Both the position numbers and the translations under genes were made by a program. Under the pieces are notes generated by a model. That model saw only the letters and a program-made list of their open reading frames with translations. It was not told the DNA's origin and made no database searches. From positions 1 to 64,000 of the forward strand of contig NZ_QNVV01000016.1 of assembly GCF_003384725.1 (NCBI RefSeq): a stretch of DNA of 64,000 nucleotides, given 5' to 3'. Positions 43,979 to 52,521 of the stretch are shown piece by piece. Every line of letters begins with the position of its first letter. The first letter of the stretch is position 1. Source of the stretch: Chryseobacterium pennipullorum (GTDB taxonomy: Bacteria; Bacteroidota; Bacteroidia; Flavobacteriales; Weeksellaceae).

Positions 43979-44407
43979 TTATTTTCTTTTAAATACAATT
44001 GTCCAGGTTATATGAAAAGGTTCTCCCTTGTACGGGTCTGTTTCTTTCATAACAATTTTCATTGTTGTCTTGTCCAGTTGGACGATTTCAAACTTTCTTT
44101 CATCATTACCCCCTTCAAATAAAGATAAAGATGTATCATGATCAGGGTCCAATGAGTAGGAGAAATAAAGCTGTGCACTATCGGTAATAGAACCGTCTGC
44201 ATTAAACTGCATAAGGTCATTCTTGCTTAATCTGTAATTTTTTATGGTACGCTTTCCGTTGGCCTCTATTCCTTCCGATGTTGAAAGTATAGGTTGCCAT
44301 TTTCCCACAATCATTTTTCGATACGATTGCTGACAGGGAATACTGAATGACAGTGCTGTCACACAAAAAGTACACAGAAACAGGATCAGATGAAAGGACT
44401 TTACCAT
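43979..44407 (-). CDS. Exported lipocalin-like hypothetical protein
   Basis: A 142-residue protein with a signal peptide (MVKSFHLILFLCTFCVTALS). The mature part starts with the lipocalin-like motif MIVGKWQPI (G-x-W) and then alternates strands (LMQFNADGSITDS, TMKIVMKETDPYKG, HITWTIVFKRK). Such small beta-barrel proteins are common and mostly unstudied in Flavobacteria. The ligand is unknown. It is alone between a terminator and the divergent DNA glycosylase gene. Confidence 0.7.
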   Translation of the reverse strand: MVKSFHLILFLCTFCVTALSFSIPCQQSYRKMIVGKWQPILSTSEGIEANGKRTIKNYRLSKNDLMQFNADGSITDSAQLYFSYSLDPDHDTSLSLFEGGNDERKFEIVQLDKTTMKIVMKETDPYKGEPFHITWTIVFKRK

Positions 44408-44530
44408 ATTTTTGCTTTGGATGTAAAGAATTAATACCCACTTATTTTCAAATGTAGTGACATTCTGGTTAATATTGTGAAAATTGTTTTTATATCCTTA
44501 TTTTTAACCTGTTAATATAATATCATTCAT

Positions 44531-45136
44531 TTGAAACTATCACGCTCCTATTATTCCAGTCAGGATGTGCTTTTTCTGGCTCAGGATCTCTTGGGAAAGG
44601 TCCTTTTTACAAAAATCGATGGCGATATAACAGCTGGGATTATTGTGGAAACTGAAGCTTATTTTGGGGTTCAGGATAAAGCGTCTCATGCATATGGCTG
44701 CCGACGGACAGACCGTACGGAAACTTTATACAGCCATGGCGGCATTTCCTATGTTTATTTGTGCTATGGAATTCATCACCTTTTTAATGTGGTAACTTCT
44801 GTAGAAGATGAACCTCACGCGGTTCTAATCAGAGCAGTTGAACCATTAATCGGAAAGGAGATCATGGAAGCCAGACGGAATATGCCTGCCTCTAAGGCAG
44901 CCATTTCTTCCGGTCCCGGATCAGCAGCGAAAGCATTAGGTATCGACAGGTCATTTAATAAAAAAGATCTGGAAGGAAACGAAATCTGGATTGAAGATCA
45001 TGGCATATTGTACAAACCGGACGAAATTGTTACAGGGCCCAGAATAGGAGTTGCTTATGCGCAGGAAGATGCCCTTTTGCCCTGGCGTTTTTTTGTAAAA
45101 AATAACAGGTACGTCAGCAAACCAAACAAAGTATAA
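44531..45136 (+). CDS. 3-methyladenine DNA glycosylase (AAG/MPG type)
   Basis: A 201-residue DNA glycosylase that removes alkylated and deaminated purines. The family motifs are LAQDLLGKVLF, the catalytic VETEAYFGVQDKASHAY (Glu), SYVYLCYGIHHLFNVVT and SGPGSAAKALGI. The start appears to be TTG at 44531: an in-frame stop lies at 44513-44515 with no ATG between, and the next in-frame ATG is over 100 codons in. The N-terminal helix that follows the TTG is needed by the fold. It is convergent with the Mug-like gene, 5 bases away. Confidence 0.9.
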   Translation: MKLSRSYYSSQDVLFLAQDLLGKVLFTKIDGDITAGIIVETEAYFGVQDKASHAYGCRRTDRTETLYSHGGISYVYLCYGIHHLFNVVTSVEDEPHAVLIRAVEPLIGKEIMEARRNMPASKAAISSGPGSAAKALGIDRSFNKKDLEGNEIWIEDHGILYKPDEIVTGPRIGVAYAQEDALLPWRFFVKNNRYVSKPNKV

Positions 45137-45141
45137 TACGG

Positions 45142-45642
45142 CTATTCCTGAATTGCCTGATAAAAATCCTTATAAGACGTCACAAGATCCCCAAGGCTGA
45201 ATCCACGGTTCAGTCCGCTGGTATTAGGGAGCACCCAAACCCTTGCGCCACAGAAATCTTCAGATTGCTCTCCCCAAAGAATGTCTTTCTTTTTATAAAA
45301 TGCTTTGTAAGCCGCTTTACCCAGAAAAGCAATATATTTTGGCTGGAATTCGTTTATTTTAGCGGTAAAACTTTCAAGCGCATAATCAAATTCGTGCGTT
45401 GAAAGCTCATCCGCACGGGAGGTCGCTCTTGCTACGGCAGTCGTCAGGCCATATCCGAAATCTAAAATGGATGTATCCTGTACCGCTTCAATCTCATGGG
45501 GAGTAAAGCCAGACTGATGAAGGACTTTCCAGAAACGGTTGCTTCTTCCTGAAAAATGATGCCCGTCATCTGCTGATTTTAAACCGGGATTGATCCCACA
45601 AAAAATAACTTTGAGGTTAGGGCTGATGATATCTGTTAACAT
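45142..45642 (-). CDS. mug: G/U mismatch-specific DNA glycosylase
   Basis: A 166-residue Mug/TDG-type uracil-DNA glycosylase that removes uracil or thymine opposite guanine. The active-site motif is VIFCGINPGLKSADDGHHFSG with the catalytic Asn in GINPG, and the intercalating loop is VLPNTSGLNRGF. The ATG at 45642 (MLTDIISPNLKVIF) is preferred to 45696, because the conserved fold starts there. It lies tail to tail with the alkyladenine glycosylase gene. Confidence 0.9.
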   Translation of the reverse strand: MLTDIISPNLKVIFCGINPGLKSADDGHHFSGRSNRFWKVLHQSGFTPHEIEAVQDTSILDFGYGLTTAVARATSRADELSTHEFDYALESFTAKINEFQPKYIAFLGKAAYKAFYKKKDILWGEQSEDFCGARVWVLPNTSGLNRGFSLGDLVTSYKDFYQAIQE

Positions 45643-45931
45643 ATTGACATGGATTAATGCTGATAAAACAGAATGGTTAGCACGCCTCTGTTTCATTATT
45701 TAAAGATACTGATATTAGCCATATCCGGAACAATATTCCAAAAATAATGGATCCCGTTTCACCTTCTTTAAGATACGTTCCATCTGTATTTTTTACCGGA
45801 TCAGCCCATTTCCTGCACTGAATAGAAAAAAACAGCGGTAATTTTGTCATAGAAATATAAAAAACGATGGTCAGTAAAATCATGTTCTTCAGAACAGACA
45901 GGTTTCCTGAAAATCATTTAAAACAAATTGT

Positions 45932-46249
45932 ATGAACTGGATCGCATTACTCATCGCAGGTATTTTTGAAATCGGATGGCCGTTGGGTCTTAAATTATCA
46001 CAACAGCCGGGAGGCAACAAATGGAGCTGGGTTCTGTTCTCTGTAGGATGCATGGCCGTCAGCGGAGGTTTCCTCTGGTATGCTCAGAAAAGTATTCCTA
46101 TCGGAACTGCTTATGCTGTATGGACAGGAATAGGTGCAGTAGGAACTTTACTCGTAGGGATTATATTTTTCCAGGACTCTGCCAGTATGCTAAGGTTATT
46201 GTCTGCATTCCTGATTGTAGCCGGTATTGTAGGGCTCAAACTTTTTTAA
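45932..46249 (+). CDS. sugE: SMR-family transporter, SugE-like
   Basis: A 105-residue small multidrug resistance protein with four membrane helices. The conserved Glu in the first helix is Glu13 (AGIFEIGWPLGLK), and the helix-4 region is VAGIVGLKLF. The W-P-L-G-L-K sequence after the Glu points to the SugE/Gdx subgroup, known to export guanidinium, rather than EmrE. SMR proteins work as dimers. No partner SMR gene is adjacent. No guanidine riboswitch was recognised upstream. Confidence 0.88.
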   Translation: MNWIALLIAGIFEIGWPLGLKLSQQPGGNKWSWVLFSVGCMAVSGGFLWYAQKSIPIGTAYAVWTGIGAVGTLLVGIIFFQDSASMLRLLSAFLIVAGIVGLKLF

Positions 46250-46363
46250 ATCTAAAATTAGGACTACTAAAAAATGGCTTAAGATATAAATCATTAAGCC
46301 AAATTATTATCCAATATCGGATAATCAACTAACCCATTAGATGTTCTTCAATGACTGGTATGT

Positions 46364-46558
46364 TTACCAGTAGCCTATTAGCTCGGCTTTTGTTTCAAGA
46401 TGGTGATCAGAATTCCTACGATAATCGTTATGGAACATCATCCGTTTTTCCAGACTTCGGTCTCCAGACTTCATGTTTTTACAGCCCAAGATCAGGCTTC
46501 GTGCCATGAAGAATAAAAAAAGCAAAGCCGCCCACCTCAAAATTTCCGGTCTTTTCAT
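46364..46558 (-). CDS. Possible small membrane protein (weak)
   Basis: A 64-codon frame in an otherwise empty 520-base gap. From the ATG at 46558 it reads MKRPEILRWAALLFLFFMARS, one membrane segment, followed by a polar tail (GCKNMKSGDRSLEK). The first 20 residues resemble a membrane anchor, but no family was recognised, so it may be chance. The remainder of the gap holds only a terminator for the susD gene. Confidence 0.25.
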   Translation of the reverse strand: MKRPEILRWAALLFLFFMARSLILGCKNMKSGDRSLEKRMMFHNDYRRNSDHHLETKAELIGYW

Positions 46559-46685
46559 GGTATATGATATGTATGATGCTTCAAATTTGGATAAAATAGA
46601 TCGTTGAATCATCGGAATATCTACTAATGATCAGCTTCAATCTATCAATATTCTCCATACTCATTTTCAAGATTAGAGAAGCACC

Positions 46686-46719
46686 AAAAAAAAGGCTGCT
46701 TCAAAAAATAGAAACAGCC
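46686..46719 (-). terminator. Terminator of the susC-susD operon
   Basis: On the minus strand a GGCTGTTTC / GAAGCAGCC hairpin (one mismatch, loop TATTTTTT) is followed by eight Ts. It sits 50-80 bases after the susD stop. Confidence 0.85.
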
Positions 46720-46769
46720 ACATCGAATAGAATTGATATGAATAAATAGTCGTATCAGATTGATTTTTA

Positions 46770-48209
46770 CTAATGAACGTCCCAGAAAATTTTTGTGGTT
46801 AACCGGTCCCCACCAATTGCAGATGCCGCTTTAGCATAATTAGTTCCATTGGTGGTCGCTTCCAGAGTTGGATACTGCAGTCTTACGGGTACCTTTCCGT
46901 CTGCATTGGCAATGGCTGTGGGAGGAGCCTGTAAAGCCGGATAATCCAACCGTCTGTAAAAGTTCCAGGAGATGACCGGATGATTGTACAGCGCAACCCA
47001 AGCCTGCTCCCCTATGGATTTTTTCCAGTTGGCAGTGTTATAAGGTACTCCTGTGAGATACTGCTGAGCCTCCTGATCAGACAATCCCCACTCCCGGAAA
47101 GAAGACTGTACCGCAGCGTTGTATAAAGCTTCAGGGGTTCCGCCAATTCCAAATCTTGCAGCAGCTTCTGCAAGATAGAAAGCCACTTCCGTAGAAGTGA
47201 TCAGATTTCCGGAAGTGACGGGGATATACGCAAATACTCCCGGTGCCGAAAATGCTGAAAAATCTCCCGCAAGACCAATAACCTGCCCGATATACTCACC
47301 ATCTACATCCTGAAAATACCTGGACACTCTGGGATCTGAATTCGTATTGAGAAAATCAATAAAAGGTTTTCCTCCAAAAAAATCATCCCGGCCACTGTTC
47401 GCAAGATTCTCAAACAGCGGATTAAAATTAGGAGTATCCGGAAGATAGCGGAAAAGGCCACTCTCCGATCCATCCGTAATGACTCCGCCTGTAATGGCAG
47501 CGTTGATCGTAGATTGAGCAAGTGCCGGATTGACATCGGAAACAGCAATACCCAGTTTCAAAAGCAGGGAATTTCCGAATTTTTTCCACTTCCCTATATC
47601 TCCACGGTATATAATGTCTCCGGAACCGAAAGTTCCTGCCCCTTCCTTCAGACCGGTAACATCCGCCTTCAGGCGGTTGATAAGACCTTCATAGATCTGC
47701 CGGTCATCATCATAAGCTGGCAAAGGAAACTTTTCCTGATGGAGAGCCTGGCTATAGGGAACATCGCCAAAGGTATCCGTTACCGTCTGAAAGGCATAGA
47801 CTGAAAGAATATCGATAATCGCCAGCTGATTTTTTTTCTTATCCTGCCAGGTACTCACTTCAGAAGGTCCGGGCCGGTACTGCTCTATCAGTTCCTTTGC
47901 CTTGTTGAGGTTGTTGAGCACATTCACATAGTTGTCTCCCCATACATTATTGGAAACATTTCTGGCCGTAAAGTTGTAATTGCTTTCATTCACATAGGTA
48001 ACTTCCTGCCAGTACTGCATGGTAAGACGGAAATTGTTCTCGTTAACACTTGGCGTGTTCATATAATCGCTCAGTTCTTTCTCTGCATAGGTAAGAAGCG
48101 GTTCCGGAGACATCTCATAGGCTACATGTGGATCGGTATTCACATCGTCTGTCGTGCATCCTGCCATTAATAATGCCAGAAAAGAACCTAATATCATGGT
48201 ATGTTTCAT
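46770..48209 (-). CDS. SusD/RagB-family outer-membrane lipoprotein
   Basis: A surface-exposed nutrient-binding lipoprotein of 479 residues, partner of the SusC-like receptor upstream. The lipobox is LALLMAGC, acylated near residue 18. Helical TPR-like repeats follow (PEPLLTYAEKELSDYMNT and onward), with WGDNYVNVLNNLNKAKELI. The form with an early YWQEVTYVNESNYNF belongs to the SusD-like_2 group as I recall it. The substrate is unknown; no glycosidase or peptidase gene accompanies the pair. The gap between the two genes is 10 bases. A start at 48218 is also possible. Confidence 0.92.
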   Translation of the reverse strand: MKHTMILGSFLALLMAGCTTDDVNTDPHVAYEMSPEPLLTYAEKELSDYMNTPSVNENNFRLTMQYWQEVTYVNESNYNFTARNVSNNVWGDNYVNVLNNLNKAKELIEQYRPGPSEVSTWQDKKKNQLAIIDILSVYAFQTVTDTFGDVPYSQALHQEKFPLPAYDDDRQIYEGLINRLKADVTGLKEGAGTFGSGDIIYRGDIGKWKKFGNSLLLKLGIAVSDVNPALAQSTINAAITGGVITDGSESGLFRYLPDTPNFNPLFENLANSGRDDFFGGKPFIDFLNTNSDPRVSRYFQDVDGEYIGQVIGLAGDFSAFSAPGVFAYIPVTSGNLITSTEVAFYLAEAAARFGIGGTPEALYNAAVQSSFREWGLSDQEAQQYLTGVPYNTANWKKSIGEQAWVALYNHPVISWNFYRRLDYPALQAPPTAIANADGKVPVRLQYPTLEATTNGTNYAKAASAIGGDRLTTKIFWDVH

Positions 48210-48219
48210 AGTAATCATT

Positions 48220-51200
48220 TTAAAAATTAACTTTAAGATTGAATGCGAAATTTCTTGTAGAAGGCATCACGCCGGACTGATATCCCTGGATGCTTCCTGA
48301 AGAAAGCCCTGCCTCTGGATCAGCGTAAGGAAGATTCTTATGGATAATCCAAAGATTACTTCCCGTAAAGCCAAGAGTAAGCCCCTGAATACCCGTATTT
48401 TTTAAAAACTCATGGGTAAAGCTGTAAGAAACAGATACCTGTCGGAGCTTGATAAAACTGGCATCGTACACAAATGCTGCTACCGGCGGATCGGTACCCA
48501 AAGTCTGACTGGAAATAGAACGGTCCAGACGGATGGTATTAGGAATATAATGTCCGGGATTACCAGGATCCTGCATGACACCCGGTAAAATCACTCCGCC
48601 ACCATTAGCCAGTGTATTTCTGATAGGATTGCCAAGATCATTCAGTCCTACAGAGTCGGGATACAGTCCGGTTCCATATCCGTAATACTGATCCAGGGAA
48701 AATATTTTGCCGCCTTTTTTCCAGTCGATCTGGAAACTCAGGTTAAAGTTTTTATACGTAAAAGAATTCGTTAGTCCGGCAATAAAATCCGGCTGGAAGC
48801 TTCCCAAATTATAATTGGAGCCGTCAGTATGAAGGTATGCCCCATTTTTCCCTACCACTTTATTTCCGTTGGGATCGTAAACAAAATCCGCCCCCCAAAT
48901 ACTGCCGTAGTCACCATTGAGCGGTGCGTTGATACTGATGCCTCCCTGCAGCGTACCAATCGTGATATTCTCTATTCCTTCGCGAAGAGCAGTCACTTTA
49001 GTTTTGGGATTAGACCAGTTGAGGTTCATATCCCAGGAAAAATTGCTGAACTTCAATGGAGTGACATTCATGGAAAATTCCACACCTTTGGTTGTAAGTT
49101 CGCCCGTATTCTGAATTTTCGCACCATTTCCCGTGCCTAAAGAAACGGGAAGCGGAAGAATCTGGTCAAAGGCTATATTCCTGAACCAGGCAAGATCGAA
49201 CCCCAGTCTGTTTTTAAAAAACTGCATATTTGTTCCCAGTTCAAGGTTCTTCAGTTTCTGAGGAAGGAGATTGGCATTCCTTAACGTAGTATTATAAGAG
49301 TATACCGGATTGTTTTCAAAAGAAGCCAGAGCCAGAAACCGGTTTCTCAGCTGATCCGCATTAGTATCCGAGCCCACTTCAGCATACGCTGCCCTCACTT
49401 TTCCGAAGTTCAGCCATTGCTGTTTCAACATATTTGAAAACACCACACTCGCTGAAACAGAAGGATAATAATAAGCGGCTTTTTCTTTTGGTAAAGAGGT
49501 AGACTGATCTCTTCGGAAGGTTCCTTCAAGATAATACGTATTTTTGTATCCTAAAGAAGCCTGGATAAAAGCTCCGTAAATATACTTTGAGGTATTGGTA
49601 GTAATAGGTTTTGCTGGTGTGACGACCGAATTGGAAATCGTATAAAGACCCGGAATATAAAGCCCTCCGGAAGTCGTCTGCGCGTTGGAGTAGCTGGTCT
49701 GTACATTTACATTTCCGCCTATTAATGCCTGCAGATTCAAATCTTCAAGAATGTTCTTTTTGTAAGTGGCGATCAGGTCGTAATTGGTCTCTGTAAACCG
49801 GAGGTTGGTAACGGCATATCCTGAAGGCTGTTCTATGGGATTAAAGCTGAAAAGAGCAGGAATAGAACCTACTGCTCTTCGTTCTTCCGTAATCATAGTA
49901 TAGCCGTCAATCCCTACCCTTCCAAGGATATTAATACTTTTGGAAAGATCATAGTTCAGGCTGAAATTTCCTGCAAAACGCTCCCTCTTATCATTCTGAT
50001 AGTTTTCGTAACGGGTAAAATAAGGATTATCCCAGTAGGCCGGCGAAAGGTTCACAGGAGATTTTATATTCCACGTATAGTTTTTATGAAAGGTATCATA
50101 CAGGTATTTCTGATCCTGAAGATCCACATTGGTAGGCCACCACTGTCTGAAATTCCCCATAATATTATCTCCGTATCCCGTAGAATTTCTTCCCTTTGTC
50201 CTTTGCACGATATAGTTGGCGAAAATAGTAGCGGTTAACTTATCCGTAAGTTGATAGGAAGCATTACCTCCAAAGTTATTCTTGACCAGTGAAGAATTGG
50301 GCATGATGTCTGTAGCGTACGTATTGGCATAGCTTAGCCTGAAAGTAGCCTTATCATTTCCGCCACTCAGTGCAATGTTATTGGTTCGGTTGATGGCTTT
50401 GTCAAAAAAAGTGATGGGACCATTCTTCGCCATTATCCAGGGGGTCTGTTTTCCAAAATTCCTGGACCCGGGAATGAAGGTATCATATTGGTACACCATA
50501 AGATTGGGATCATAAGCAACTCCATAGGATGCATCATGCCAGAAATAAACAAGAGAACCGTTTTGATAAGGGATCAGCTCCTGTCCTAAATATCCCTGTC
50601 CGTACTGGGTCTGATATTCCGGAAAAGTAGAGCGGTCGATGGCTGAAATGGAGATGCTGCCATTATACTCCAGACCGATACCCTGGGTATTTTTCTTCCC
50701 TTTTCTGGTGGTAATGATAATAGCCCCGTTCTGAGCTCTCGATCCATATAAAGCAGTTGCAGCAGCTCCCTTTAACACATTCACCGTTTCAATATCATTG
50801 GGATTGATATCCGAAACCGGACTCCCGTAATCATAGCCGCCAAACCCGTTCTGCTGAACGGAGGAATTAATATTCCGGTTGATCACAGGAACCCCATCCA
50901 CAACAAACAGGGCCTGATTATCCCCTAAAATAGATTTGTATCCTCTGGAAACAGCATCTACGGAACCTCCAAAGTTCGTAGATTGTCTGATCTCAAGCCC
51001 TGCTACTTTTCCTGAAAGATTATTCAGAAAATTGGTGGTAGGATTTCTGCTGATATCCTCTCCCTTTACTTCCTGAGTAGAATAACCCAGTGCTCTCTTT
51101 TCCCTCTTGATCCCTAAAGCGGTTACTACAATTCCCTCAATGTTCTGCGTGGCTATAGTATCCTGCTTTTGCTGGCTGAAATAGGTTTCGCTTCCGATAA

Positions 51201-51243
51201 AAAAGGCGACCCCGGCACTTAAAAGCTTTAACTTGTATTTCAT
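48220..51243 (-). CDS. SusC/RagA-family TonB-dependent receptor
   Basis: A 1007-residue outer-membrane transporter that works with the SusD-like lid protein. After a signal peptide (about 1-24) it starts directly with the TonB box region EGIVVTALGIKREKRALGYS and the plug (VAGLEIRQSTNFGGSVDAVS, VLKGAAATALYGSRAQNGAI). The carboxypeptidase-regulatory-like N-terminal domain that most SusC proteins carry is absent. The barrel ends in TRNFAFNLKVNF. The substrate is unknown. Barrel residues are rich in Asn and Tyr, as usual. Confidence 0.93.
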   Translation of the reverse strand: MKYKLKLLSAGVAFFIGSETYFSQQKQDTIATQNIEGIVVTALGIKREKRALGYSTQEVKGEDISRNPTTNFLNNLSGKVAGLEIRQSTNFGGSVDAVSRGYKSILGDNQALFVVDGVPVINRNINSSVQQNGFGGYDYGSPVSDINPNDIETVNVLKGAAATALYGSRAQNGAIIITTRKGKKNTQGIGLEYNGSISISAIDRSTFPEYQTQYGQGYLGQELIPYQNGSLVYFWHDASYGVAYDPNLMVYQYDTFIPGSRNFGKQTPWIMAKNGPITFFDKAINRTNNIALSGGNDKATFRLSYANTYATDIMPNSSLVKNNFGGNASYQLTDKLTATIFANYIVQRTKGRNSTGYGDNIMGNFRQWWPTNVDLQDQKYLYDTFHKNYTWNIKSPVNLSPAYWDNPYFTRYENYQNDKRERFAGNFSLNYDLSKSINILGRVGIDGYTMITEERRAVGSIPALFSFNPIEQPSGYAVTNLRFTETNYDLIATYKKNILEDLNLQALIGGNVNVQTSYSNAQTTSGGLYIPGLYTISNSVVTPAKPITTNTSKYIYGAFIQASLGYKNTYYLEGTFRRDQSTSLPKEKAAYYYPSVSASVVFSNMLKQQWLNFGKVRAAYAEVGSDTNADQLRNRFLALASFENNPVYSYNTTLRNANLLPQKLKNLELGTNMQFFKNRLGFDLAWFRNIAFDQILPLPVSLGTGNGAKIQNTGELTTKGVEFSMNVTPLKFSNFSWDMNLNWSNPKTKVTALREGIENITIGTLQGGISINAPLNGDYGSIWGADFVYDPNGNKVVGKNGAYLHTDGSNYNLGSFQPDFIAGLTNSFTYKNFNLSFQIDWKKGGKIFSLDQYYGYGTGLYPDSVGLNDLGNPIRNTLANGGGVILPGVMQDPGNPGHYIPNTIRLDRSISSQTLGTDPPVAAFVYDASFIKLRQVSVSYSFTHEFLKNTGIQGLTLGFTGSNLWIIHKNLPYADPEAGLSSGSIQGYQSGVMPSTRNFAFNLKVNF

Positions 51244-51498
51244 AATTATTGATTTTTTTTAACTTGTTAATCAAAATTCAATAATTGGTGAAGAACATCA
51301 TAAAATGTATATATCAACGGCCGGCTGGCGTCTACTAAAAATAAATGGAACCATCTAAAACATACAACCCAGCATCTAAAACCCACAGAGGATACCATTG
51401 ACATTTTTATTTCAATATTCTTTATTTTGCTAATAAAATAAATAGTTTTATAAAAATTGGTTAAGTTTTTGAAGGCTAATTATAAACCATTCACACCA

Positions 51499-52521
51499 TT
51501 GAAACTAATCACATTTACAAAAAAAGGAATTTACTGCCCGCAGGGAAAATTTTATATTGATCCCTGGAGGCCTGTAGATATGGCCATCATCACCCATGGT
51601 CACGCTGACCATGCGCGATGGGGAATGAAAAAATATCTCTGTCATCACTTTACAAAACCTATTCTGTACCAAAGAATTGGTGTAGACATCGAATGCCAGA
51701 GTATAGGATATGGTGAAAAAATCACAATAAACGGGGTCAGCGTTTCCCTTCATCCTGCCGGGCACATCATTGGTTCTGCCCAGATCCGGCTGGAGTACAA
51801 GGGATACGTTACAGTGATCTCCGGAGACTATAAAATTCAGGAGGATGGCCTGAGTACTCCCTTTGAGCTGGTACGGTGTCATGAATTTGTGACGGAAAGT
51901 ACCTTCGGCTTACCGGTATACAACTGGCTGGAAACAGAAGATCTGAATAAGAAACTCCAAAATTGGGTACTCCAGAACCGTGAAAACAGTAAAACGTCCG
52001 TATTTATAGGCTACTCTCTGGGAAAAGCCCAGCGTATTATGAAAGCGGTAGAAGGATTGGGTAAAATCTACGTACACTATTCCATCGGGAAACTCAATGA
52101 AGCATTCGAAACTGTGGGGATAGATCTTCCGGATTATACCATTGCCGATTTCAGAGAAAATGCCAAAGAAGTACAGCATGAGATCGTCATTGTTCCACCG
52201 GCTTTGCTGGACAGCAATATCATCAGAAAAATTCCGGATGCCGCTACGGCTATCTGCTCAGGATGGATGCAGGTACGTGGTGCCAGAAGGTGGCGGAGTG
52301 CAGATGCAGGATTTGCCATGAGCGATCATGCAGATTGGGGCGGGCTGCTGCAGGCTGTAAAAGCCACGGAAGCAGAGATTGTTCACGTTACCCACGGCCA
52401 GACGGAAGTCTTTTCAAAGTATTTAAATGAAATCGGCATCCGGTCTGATGTGGTAGAGACACTCTATGGGGAAGATGAAGAAGAATCAGAAAAAGAAATC
52501 ATTGAAAAACCTGAATTATGA
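51499..52521 (+). CDS. Ligase-associated DNA exonuclease (metallo-beta-lactamase fold)
   Basis: A 340-residue nuclease of the beta-lactamase/beta-CASP fold, first member of the ligase-associated DNA repair set. The metal site is THGHADHARW, with further ligands in HPAGHIIGSAQI and SDHADWGG near the end. It opens KLITFTKKGIYCPQG. There is no ATG until the conserved VDMAIITHG; TTG at 51499 is the best start, giving the family opening, and another TTG at 51457 would add 14 residues. It overlaps the ligase gene by 4 bases (ATGA), so the two are translationally coupled. Confidence 0.9.
   Translation: MKLITFTKKGIYCPQGKFYIDPWRPVDMAIITHGHADHARWGMKKYLCHHFTKPILYQRIGVDIECQSIGYGEKITINGVSVSLHPAGHIIGSAQIRLEYKGYVTVISGDYKIQEDGLSTPFELVRCHEFVTESTFGLPVYNWLETEDLNKKLQNWVLQNRENSKTSVFIGYSLGKAQRIMKAVEGLGKIYVHYSIGKLNEAFETVGIDLPDYTIADFRENAKEVQHEIVIVPPALLDSNIIRKIPDAATAICSGWMQVRGARRWRSADAGFAMSDHADWGGLLQAVKATEAEIVHVTHGQTEVFSKYLNEIGIRSDVVETLYGEDEEESEKEIIEKPEL

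Noticed and set aside
45677..45883. 68-codon open frame upstream of mug
   Set aside because: It has a hydrophobic start and C-terminal part but no family match that I recognise; it could equally be chance in a 289-base gap.
45880..45931. Guanidine riboswitch before the SugE-like gene
   Set aside because: The leader is short and shows none of the conserved guanidine riboswitch motifs that I could find.
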